The notes under the pieces are model-generated. The model did not search any database, had not been told where the DNA came from, and was given only the letters and a program-made list of their open reading frames with translations. Below, piece by piece: positions 39,601 to 51,600 of a stretch of 64,000 nucleotides of DNA. Origin of the DNA: Morella rubra (taxonomy: Eukaryota; Streptophyta; Magnoliopsida; Fagales; Myricaceae); NCBI GenBank assembly GCA_003952965.2, contig CM025853.1, forward strand, positions 26,689,572 through 26,753,571, read 5' to 3'. Both the position numbers and the translations under genes were made by a program. How positions within the stretch are numbered: the stretch's first letter is position 1; the number at the start of each line of letters is the position of its first letter.

Positions 39601-42600
39601 AAGAAAACTTATGTCTAGAGAGAGGTAAAAATTGATTGAACTGAGAAATACTAAAAGGAAGTGTATATAAGGAGCTAATAAACATCAATTTTAACTGGGA
39701 ATGAAAAGGTGAACACAGTAAATTCTGCACATGAGTAGGGATAGTGGCGTTGTCTGTTGGTCTGCATTGTATGGTCAAACATAAACTACCTTGTTTGAAG
39801 ACCTAGAACAATGGTTTTTGTAACATTTTGCTTGGATTAACTTCATGTCACTGTTTAGACTGATTCTGTTGCTCATTATTCATCAGAATGGTTCTCTTTT
39901 GCGGAAGTATGCATACTTGAGTAATGATAGCAGCTACACAGTCTCATCAGAGGATGGTGTTGACATTGAATTGCTTGATAGATCTCCATCTGATGATGAC
40001 ACAGAGAGCATACACTGCCTGCTTGAATCATCAGATACCTCAAATATATTGTTGTATTCCCAAAATGAAACAAATAGACTGCAGAGTTTCACATTCGAAA
40101 CTCAGGTGAGCATTCTTTCATAGATCTGTTTCACTTAGAAACTTTCGTTTGTCCTGTTTTCACTTTGTTTTTACTCTTAACTGTAAGGCAACACTGTATT
40201 GCACTAATTTTCTGTACGCCATCCTTATTCGTGGAGTAAAATGGTTTATGCAAATCCTATTTTCATTTCACACTGCAAACTGTGGCCTTGCTGCACGTGA
40301 ATATTCCAGTTGACCCTGATGTTTGTCACTATGCATATAGTCCCTCTGCTCAATTTCAAAAATACTTATCTTTTACACAGGAATAGGTATTGGAAGATTA
40401 GACAAATAGTTTTGAGGGGAAAAAAAGTAAAGATGGTGTGTTAAACAAATGGATTTGCGACTTTCTTCCCCTCTAGATGCATTACAATTTTTTGACCTCC
40501 CTCTTTCATTGAGCATACAGAAAGACAGAATGGTTTATTGGGATGCTCCTTGCAGATTTGCTTCTATAGCTTCTACCTACTAACCAAAAAGCTGAAATAG
40601 AAAAACAAAGAATTAGCGACAAACAAAAAAAACATTTATTTCTACTGGTCGTTAAAACCATGCCCCATCCAGGTTTGACCAGGATCTGGATGGCTGTGTC
40701 AGATCTTGCTGCAACAGTCAAATTGCTAAATTTAGTGAGCAACACTATTATTATGGCTCCCTTGCTTATCTGGGCCCTGCTGTCATAGCTCTTATCTTTT
40801 CACCATCATGGAAGTACATACTCTTCTGTGGCTCCTATACCTCAGTTTGCTGGTGAGTTTGGAGTAATTGCCCAAGTCTGCATGGATACTTAAATGAATT
40901 GTATTTTTCACATACAACTTTTCTGAGTTGCTTTTGCTTAACATGGTGAAAAAAAAAAAAAATCCAAATTGATTATTCATTTTGATATTTCACAGTTTGA
41001 GGGGCTTTGTTTTCTAATGAAGTACGACATGTTTGGTTTAGATTTCTTTTCTGTATTTTATGGTTCCAATCTGATGGTGTTGTTTAAATTGCTTAATCCT
41101 ATCTTTAGGTTGTTTCCCCTGAGCTCACTTTCTATGACGGTACAAAGTCTTCTCTGGATAATTCATCCTATGGTGAAAAGCTACTCCGTGCAAAAATGGA
41201 TTTGAGTTTCATGTAAGAGCAGCCTATTTATCTTGTTTAATCCTTGTATCTTGTTGTTATTCTTGTCCTTAGTGCACATGGGTAAAACCTTTCTCTGAAG
41301 GAATTGTGTTTGCTGTCTACCCCCCACTGCGCCCCCTGCATATACCACCTGCCCATCCACCCATATCCATATGTGCATAAACCTGCTCACACTTGGTAAC
41401 AGTATTCTCAAAGGTTTCCAATCATGAAATGCATGGCTTATGCTGTCAAGATGCTGTTCTGGTTTTAGTTTGCATGTTGATTTAGGTGATGCCAGTAATT
41501 AGGAGCAATTCCGGTTTGGAATTAGATACTGTGTTGTGTAAGATGGTATTCTCCAAGTTCTGAGTGTCAATAGAAAGGAGTGCATTGATGTGGCACAATA
41601 GAAGTACATAATNNNNNNNNNNNNNNNNNNNNNNNNNNNNNNNNNNNNNNNNNNNNNNNNNNNNNNNNNNNNNNNNNNNNNNNNNNNNNNNNNNNNNNNN
41701 NNNNNNNNNNTTTGAGTTACATGGACATTCAGGCTGCCTCCCGCGGGTGCTGGAATGAGAGCGCAGGAACATATCTTAGTTAGAGCTGATTATTCTATCA
41801 AGTTTTACTACAAAACATATGCTAGAATCCACCCTGGATTTCCAAAATTGACATGCTTTATGCTTCCCGATTTAGTGTTTTAGGTTCTAGTAATTTTTAT
41901 GTTGCAGATTTGATCATGTTTCATTGCTAAAAATAACCTTTTCCATATGATTTGACTAGAGATCGAAGTCTTACATTTTAAAGGCTATGATCTTCATACA
42001 TATATATAGGTTGAATAATTTAATTGGAGATCTTGGTCTAAAAATCTAGGATCTTGATATACTGCATCTGATTCTAAAGGATCTCGTTTAGTTTCTTTTT
42101 GATGTCATGTTCTGTGAACAGATCACTCATTGCTTAAAAGTAAAACTTTACACTTTGAAGTTTAGGTATTTGATGCAATTTATATGCTTTTGGTTTGTAA
42201 ACTTCTCGTGTTCGTATATATGTGAGTTTTTTAGAACCCTTTGGGATGAGGTTATAGTATGATTCTTTAGTTGATACTTACGGGTATCTTTGAGCAGGTA
42301 GGTTTATTGCATGGTGTGATGTATGACAAAGAATACAAAGTTATTCTTGATTGTGCATACATGAACTTATGTGAAGAGCCGAAGATTCCTCCAAGTTTCC
42401 GAGGCAGCAAATCTGGTGCAAAGGATACCATGAGGATGCTAGTTGACAAGGTCAACGTGAATAGTCAAATGCTACTCTCACAAACGGTTACCATAGTGGC
42501 AGTTTTTGTCGACCATGCCTTGTTAGAGTTGTGTAATGGCATTCAGGAGGAGTCACCCCTAGCTCGCATTGCAGTGAGTACATATGCTGATTATATCTGT

Positions 42601-45600
42601 ATAGTCTCTTGTACTGTCAACTCTCTCTTTCTTTAATAAAGTTTGCTACTTATCAAAAAAAGATATACACACACACATACAATAAATATGTCTGCATGTA
42701 TGCGAATATCTGTACATGTTCACACACATATGCTTAAGTATGGATATTGGAAACTGCTTTCCACATTTCCCTAATTTCTTGCCTGGCACATTTATTTGTT
42801 TTTTCAGCTAGAAGGTCTTTGGGTATCATACCGGATGACTTCATCATCTGAAACTGACCTCTATGTAACCATTCCCAAATTTTCTATCCTAGACATTCGC
42901 CCTGATATAAAACCTGAAATGCGCCTGATGCTTGGATCATCTACCGATGCTTTCAAACAAGCTTCTCCTGGAAATTTTCCATTTTTGTTCAATAAAGGCA
43001 GCTTCTGTAGAACAAGCTCTGAAGCTGGCATTGACACTGATGTGCCAATTTCAACAATGTTCTTGATGGACTACAGATGGCGTATGTCATCCCAATCAGT
43101 TGTGGTCCGGGTTCAGCAGCCTCGGGTTCTTGTTGTACCTGATTTCCTTCTTGCTGTGGGAGAGTTTTTTGTGCCAGCTCTGGGAGCAATAACGGGAAGG
43201 GATGAAACAATGGATCCTTCAAATGATCCCATAAGTAGGAAGAATAGCCTTGTTCTCTCTGAACCAGTTTACAAACAGACTGAAGATGTGGTGCATTTGT
43301 CCCCAAGTAGACAACTGGTCGCAGATTTTTTAGGCATCGATGAATATACATATGATGGTTGTGGAAAGATTATCTGTTTAAATGAAAAAACAGATGTAAA
43401 GGAATCCCAGTCCTCCAGATATAGACCAATTATAATTATTGGACGTGGTAAGAGGTTGCGGTTTGTTAATGTAAAAATCGAGGTACTGATGCTTCCTTCC
43501 TACATGTAGTTATTTTTATATTACTTGCACGAATTTTGTATATTTATATATGGAGTCAATGTATTCCTTAGCTTTAGTCAGTAGTTGGAGAGACAAGCTG
43601 AAAGAAAACTTATGTCTAGAGAGAGGTAAAAATTGATTGAACTGAGAAATACTAAAAGGAAGTGTATATAAGGAGCTAATAAACATCAATTTTAACTGGG
43701 AATGAAAAGGTGAACACAGTAAATTCTGCACATGAGTAGGGATAGTGGCGTTGTCTGTTGGTCTGCATTGTATGGTCAAACATAAACTACCTTGTTTGAA
43801 GACCTAGAACAATGGTTTTTGTAACATTTTGCTTGGATTAACTTCATGTCACTGTTTAGACTGATTCTGTTGCTCATTATTCATCAGAATGGTTCTCTTT
43901 TGCGGAAGTATGCATACTTGAGTAATGATAGCAGCTACACAGTCTCATCAGAGGATGGTGTTGACATTGAATTGCTTGATAGATCTCCATCTGATGATGA
44001 CACAGAGAGCATACACTGCCTGCTTGAATCATCAGATACCTCAAATATATTGTTGTATTCCCAAAATGAAACAAATAGACTGCAGAGTTTCACATTCGAA
44101 ACTCAGGTGAGCATTCTTTCATAGATCTGTTTCACTTAGAAACTTTCGTTTGTCCTGTTTTCACTTTGTTTTTACTCTTAACTGTAAGGCAACACTGTAT
44201 TGCACTAATTTTCTGTACGCCATCCTTATTCGTGGAGTAAAATGGTTTATGCAAATCCTATTTTCATTTCACACTGCAAACTGTGGCCTTGCTGCACGTG
44301 AATATTCCAGTTGACCCTGATGTTTGTCACTATGCATATAGTCCCTCTGCTCAATTTCAAAAATACTTATCTTTTACACAGGAATAGGTATTGGAAGATT
44401 AGACAAATAGTTTTGAGGGGAAAAAAAGTAAAGATGGTGTGTTAAACAAATGGATTTGCGACTTTCTTCCCCTCTAGATGCATTACAATTTTTTGACCTC
44501 CCTCTTTCATTGAGCATACAGAAAGACAGAATGGTTTATTGGGATGCTCCTTGCAGATTTGCTTCTATAGCTTCTACCTACTAACCAAAAAGCTGAAATA
44601 GAAAAACAAAGAATTAGCGACAAACAAAAAAAACATTTATTTCTACTGGTCGTTAAAACCATGCCCCATCCAGGTTTGACCAGGATCTGGATGGCTGTGT
44701 CAGATCTTGCTGCAACAGTCAAATTGCTAAATTTAGTGAGCAACACTATTATTATGGCTCCCTTGCTTATCTGGGCCCTGCTGTCATAGCTCTTATCTTT
44801 TCACCATCATGGAAGTACATACTCTTCTGTGGCTCCTATACCTCAGTTTGCTGGTGAGTTTGGAGTAATTGCCCAAGTCTGCATGGATACTTAAATGAAT
44901 TGTATTTTTCACATACAACTTTTCTGAGTTGCTTTTGCTTAACATGGTGAAAAAAAAAAAAAAATCCAAAATTGATTATTCATTTTGATATTTCACAGTT
45001 TGAGGGGCTTTGTTTTCTAATGAAGTACGACATGTTTGGTTTAGATTTCTTTTCTGTATTTTATGGTTCCAATCTGATGGTGTTGTTTAAATTGCTTAAT
45101 CCTATCTTTAGGTTGTTTCCCCTGAGCTCACTTTCTATGACGGTACAAAGTCTTCTCTGGATAATTCATCCTATGGTGAAAAGCTACTCCGTGCAAAAAT
45201 GGATTTGAGTTTCATGTAAGAGCAGCCTATTTATCTTGTTTAATCCTTGTATCTTGTTGTTATTCTTGTCCTTAGTGCACATGGGTAAAACCTTTCTCTG
45301 AAGGAATTGTGTTTGCTGTCTACCCCCCACTGCGCCCCCTGCATATACCACCTGCCCATCCACCCATATCCATATGTGCATAAACCTGCTCACACTTGGT
45401 AACAGTATTCTCAAAGGTTTCCAATCATGAAATGCATGGCTTATGCTGTCAAGATGCTGTTCTGGTTTTAGTTTGCATGTTGATTTAGGTGATGCCAGTA
45501 ATTAGGAGCAATTCCGGTTTGGAATTAGATACTGTGTTGTGTAAGATGGTATTCTCCAAGTTCTGAGTGTCAATAGAAAGGAGTGCATTGATGTGGCACA

Positions 45601-48600
45601 ATAGAAGTACATAATAGATATATAAAGCTTGATGTTGTATGTAATATTCAATCTGCAGAGTCATGCCATAGAGAATGTGAATACTTCCATTGGAAGAACT
45701 GAGAATGTTATAAGAGATATCAAGGAAGGAGCAACACTTGTACCTCTGAAAATGAGTCTATAGATAACAAGACGGAGTTATACTATAGGAAAGTATCCCG
45801 TACTTAGATGTCAAAGATTTTTACCGCCAACGAGCACATATCTTTTATTAAACCATAGTCCTACGTCTTGGGGTGTTTGTTTCGGTTGCACAGATTTGTG
45901 TTTTGGGGGAGTTGTGGGGTTGCGGGGGCTTCAACTGATTGTAGTGATTCATGGATTTGGTTACCCTTTTCATTAGCTTATTATTAAAATCCATAACTTT
46001 TTTTGCTTTGGGGGTTAAAAAGTCAATACTCCAAATGTTCCCTTTTTTTTTTTTTCTCAATAGTCTAGAGAAAATATATAATGATCATGTAGAATTACAA
46101 AATCTAGACAGTTCCAATACAATTTGGTGGATATTCATAAGAATCTAGCAATATAATGAAAATTATGTTTTGGGATAAATACACTTTGCACTTTCCAACT
46201 ATGATAGTGCTGAAACTTTGCACATTGAATTACTATTTTTGTCACATTTATCCACCATCGATTGATTTCAGACCCTTTGCACATTTTCTTACAATCTTCT
46301 GTCAATTTGGACGAAAAGTGATTTTTTGGCCCGCAAAACAATGGTTTTGTCTCCATATATATTGTCTCATCATATATGTAAGTGTAAAATCGTCGTTTAC
46401 GGACCAAATAATCACTATCCCTCTAAATTGACAGAAAATTGATAGTGCGGAGTGTATGAAATTAGTATTGGGTGGATGAAATGTAATTTACTTATCAAAA
46501 AGAAAAAAAAAATTCTATTCAAAGGTGGGTGGAAGGAAAGATGGGAGATAATTAGTTTAGAGGATTTGGGTGCGTGCAATGGAGACTGTATGATGGGCTA
46601 TTGGGGAAAAATGATTCTATTGATGCGGAAGAGGAGAAATGAGAAAGGGGGAGCCTAAATGCATATTCTAAGTAAAGCTTTGTTTTCAGCAATATTTTTG
46701 CTAGCATGAACAATTGTGGCTAATAAACCACTTGCATCACGTAACATTCTCAGTATTACACTGTTGAGGTGCTCATCTTTTGATCCCACTTGGGTTTTTA
46801 CTTTGAAAAGCTCTTTTTGGCAAATAGGGAGTGTTGAATGGTATTTATATGATAAGCCCTTTTCACTTGTTTTGCATTCTCCTGTTCTTTCTTTGTTCGT
46901 GCTCTTTGTGAAACTTTGTTGTTTCTCTAAGCCATATTGATGAATTTCATTACTGCTTGCATATTCTTTTGAATGGTATCTTCATATCAATTTTCTGCAT
47001 TTGATCATTTGATAAAAATTAAATGCTTATTGATCAGGTATGCAGCTAAGGAAAATGATACTTGGATTCGAGCCTTGGTGAAAGATCTCACTGTCGAGGC
47101 TGGTTCTGGTCTTATCATTCTTGATCCAGTGGATATTTCAGGAGGATATACTTCTATAAAAGACAAAACAAATGTGTCTCTGGTATCAACTGATATATGC
47201 ATCCATCTGTCACTCAGTGCCATTTCTGTCATTCTTAATCTTCAAAACCAGGCAACAGCAGCATTGCAATTTGGAAATGCAATTCCCCTTGCTCCGTGTA
47301 CCAACTTTGACCGACTTTGGGTGTCCCCAAAAGGTTCCTGTGATATCAATTCCATTAAATTTCTTTTTTCTTGTTTGTTTGTTTATGATGATCTAAATAC
47401 TCATTAGGTTCCCGTGACTGTTCTTCACGGTAGTCTGCCATGTAGCTTCCTATAATCTGTTTCTCTGAGTCTTAATTCACTTTCTTGTGTTTCCTTTCTT
47501 ACAAATAGCTTATGTTTGTACAGAAAACGGGTCCAGTTACAATCTTACCTTTTGGAGGCCTCGAGCTCCCTCAAACTATGTCATATTGGGAGATTGTGTG
47601 ACTTCGAGGTAGAATTAGATTAAATATCTAACCTATTGTGTGATGTTTTTCATTCTCAAAAAATTTGGTTGTTTCATTACAGTGAACTTTTTACCTGGAA
47701 GTGAGTTTATTGAAGCAATATGCAATGTTACCGATAGGGTGCAGTTTTTGTAGACTTATTTTCCCTTGTTTTACCCGATATGTCTTTTCAGACCGACTCC
47801 TCCCTCTCAGGCAGTAATGGCAGTGAGTAACACATATGGGCGTGTGAGGAAGCCCATTGGTTTCAATCTCATCGGGTCGTTTTCTGGTATTCAAGGATTT
47901 GATATTGGTGAAGGACATTCTGATCTTGATAGTGATTGTTCGCTTTGGATGCCTGTTGCACCACCTGGATATACAACGTTGGGGTGTGTAGCTAACGTAG
48001 GAAACCAGCCTCCCCCAAGTCACCTTGTTTATTGCATACGTGCTGATCTTGTTACCTCGACGACCTTTTCAGAATGTATACTTAGTGCTCCTTCGAATTC
48101 TTGTTCTGCGGATGGGTTTAGCATCTGGCGCCTAGACAATGTTGTTGGATCATTTTTGGCCCATTCTTCATCTAAATGCCCTACCAAGGATAAAATTTTT
48201 GACCTGAGTCATCTTCTTCTCTGGAACTCAAATCAGCATCCTGCCTCGAAAGAATCCGCTGTAGATTTGACTTATCATTTTGACTATGGTAGTCAACAAA
48301 CCAATAACCAGAGTGCACATTCATCCAGATTGGACATTGTTAGATCAGTTTCAAAAGCAAGTAACTGTTATATGTCAACACCTAACTTCGAACGAATCTG
48401 GTGGGATAAGGGTAGTGACCTCCGCCGACCGGTCTCAATATGGCGACCTGTTGCATGTCCAGGGTATGCTGTACTGGGTGATTGCATAACTGAAGGGTTA
48501 GTCCTTTTCATCTTGCAATTTTTACTTTGTAATTGTTCTTAGTTATTACTTTTTGTTAATTTCTTCATCATGAGTTGTCATTTACCAGCATGTCTAGTTT

Positions 48601-51600
48601 CTTTTTATCCTGTCAGCTTGGAACCACCTGCTCTGGGAATAATATTCATGGCCGATAATCCTGAAATCTCTGCAAAGCCTGGGCAATTTACTAGAGTTGC
48701 TCGTGTCATGGGGAAGGGTTTTGAAGAAATTTTCTTCTGGTACCCGGTTGCTCCTCCTGGATATGCTTCTCTAGGATGTGTCGTGACGACAACAGATGAA
48801 GCACCACATCTGGATTCATTCTGTTGCCCGAGGATGGATCTTTTAAACCAAGCTAATATACTTGAGGTTCCCATTTCAAGATCTTCAAATTCAAAAGCAT
48901 CTCAGTGCTGGAGTATTTGGAAAGTTGACAATCAGGTTAAAACGAATGCACACTGATGATAATTGTAAAATCTTGAACTTCTATTTTCTCCATCAAACAT
49001 TTTTTTTTTTGGTTCTTCTGTTTCCTATTTAGTCTTCTCTTTTTTTTTGCTTATTGCTCGTTTTAAACTCTTACTTGGGAAGAGGCCAACATTTAATCAT
49101 TTATTTTCATGGCTGTCCTTTGTTTCTGTAGGCCTGCACTTTTCTTGCTCGTCCTGATCTCAAAAAACCATCAAGTCGATTAGCTTATACTATTGGTGAT
49201 TCCGTGAAGCCAAAGGTTCAGGAAAACATAACCGCTGAAGTGAAACTAAGATGCTTCTCTTTGACTGTTCTTGACAGTTTATGTGGAATGGTTTGTTTCT
49301 ACCTGAAACTTGAACACTTTGATTCTTATGTTAAAACAGTTATCTTTTTGCCAATTACTATTATAATTATGAGATAAGTTGAAACCTTTCAGATGACCCC
49401 ACTATTTGACACAACAATCACCAATATCAAGCTTGCAACACATGGTCGGCTAGAGGCCATGAATGCAGTACTGATTTCCTCTATTGCTGCATCAGCCTTC
49501 AACACACAAGTAGAAGCTTGGGAGCCCCTTATTGAACCCTTTGATGGAATATTCAAGTACATTCAGTTTCCTCTATTCAGCATGTGCTTATTTTGGTTTC
49601 ATTTCATAATATTTCAAATCTTTATACCGTTGTTAATGTTATTTTGCTTAACCCTTTTAAGGTTTGAAACCTATGATACCAACGTACAACAACCATCAAA
49701 GATTGGGAAGAGAATACGTGTAGCTGCTACCAATATTCTGAATATGAATGTCAGCGCTGCAAATCTGGAGGCTTTTGTTGGCTGCATTCTTTCATGGAGA
49801 AGGCAGTTAGAGCTTGAACAGAAAGCTGCCAAGTTAAACGAGGTCTTGATCTTAAGTTGATTTCCACATTAATCAGATTCTTTTAATTGGTTTACTACCT
49901 AACTCAATATCTTTGCAGGAAGCTGGTCATCATCGAAGGCATGGAGAAGATGTTACTTTTTCTGCATTGGATGAAGATGACTTTCAGACTGTGATTATAG
50001 AAAATAAACTTGGGTGTGATATTTATCTGAAACGGGTTGAACAAAATTCAGATATAGTTGACAAGCTACATGATGGTGACTGCACTTCCGTTTGGATTCC
50101 ACCTCCAAGGTTTTCAGATAGGTTAAATGTTGCAGATGAATCAAGGGAAGCACGTTATTATGTAGCCATTCAGATTCTTGAAGCTAAGGTTCAAAGTTTA
50201 TAAGTTACTCATCCAAATATTCATTTATTGTCTTCACTACTATTTCTTACAAAGAAAGGTGACTTTTCTGTTTCTCCTAGGGGCTACCAATCATCGATGA
50301 TGGAAATAGCCACAACTTTTTCTGTGCCTTGCGCCTTGTCATTGATAGTCAGGCAGCAGATCAACAAAAGCTTTTTCCTCAGAGTGCAAGGACAAAATGT
50401 GTCAAACCTTTAGTTTCAAAAACCTATAATCTTGATGCAGGCACTGCCAAGTGGAATGAACTTTTCATATTTGAAGTTCCTCTGAAGGTATGTTATGAAC
50501 TAGCTTCATTTTTTGCTATGTTTATTTTTTTTTGCTAGTATGATCTTAAAATTTAGCTGGCAACCCCTCAATTTAACAGTTAATAAGAGAGGTATTGTCC
50601 AAAACCATGATCCATAAGAATAGAAAAATTATGGAAAGTTAAGCTCTCTTTTGTGCTTGTTGCTTCTCTGTCAGTATATTTTGTCATTGCAGAAGAGAGA
50701 TGATGCTCGTTAGTTTGAGCAAGGCTCTTCTTTGTATTGTGGTGTACATATTTGATTTGCATGGTGAATATATATCCATGTCTTTCTTGTTCCACTAGGT
50801 AGGACCAAATTCTCACATGTCTGTTTCGTTATTAGAATCATGTTTTTAAATATTAAAGACCAAAAGCAACACACAAATTATCACTAAATATTGGGTGCTC
50901 TTAACAGCAATGACAATTCATTTAAGTCGTTGAGTAGCAACACTAGATCATCAACAAGGTGGAAATTCTCATATTCTCTATAAACATGTTCCTGCAGCTA
51001 GGATGAGTATTCCTGAACGTAGTTTTTTCCTCCTTTCTTACAATTCTTATTGTGTCACTCTCTTGTTGTGTATCTAGCAAATCTTTACCTGAAATATATA
51101 CTGTTCTTTTGTATGATTTGTCTTTGATCTTTTTAGGTTGCTACACGATGATACGAACCTTCTGGCTATCCTTATCTCTCTCGTTCTCTCATTTCAGTAA
51201 TACTTACTTGGAAATGTCCTGGGTGAAATTTCTTACAAGCTTGTGGGTTGAACACATTAGAATGTTTCATATTAATTCTAGAACCGCATACTTTTTCTGT
51301 TATTGGGATTTTGATCTTGTAATTTGTTGGTTTTGAAATCTCTCTTTTGTGAATTTAAGTTGTTTCCTCATTTTATTACGTGTTCCCTACATTCGTATCT
51401 TTACACTGCAGTAGTGTTAATTCTTCATCAAGCTTGTGTTGATTTGCTCACATCTAGCATTTCAAATGAATTCCAATATGTCTTTGATGCAGGCCCCAGC
51501 TAAGTTGGAAGTGGAGGTGACAAACCTTGCTGCAAAAGCTGGAAAAGGTGCGTTGTATATATAGTCAATATCCGGATTAGACTTCCTTGCAAATATTGTT

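Noticed and set aside
38295-45215. True tandem duplication of four VPS13 exons
   Set aside because: The copies flank an N gap, are nearly identical, and serial splicing would create a stop at the junction; an assembly overlap explains everything.
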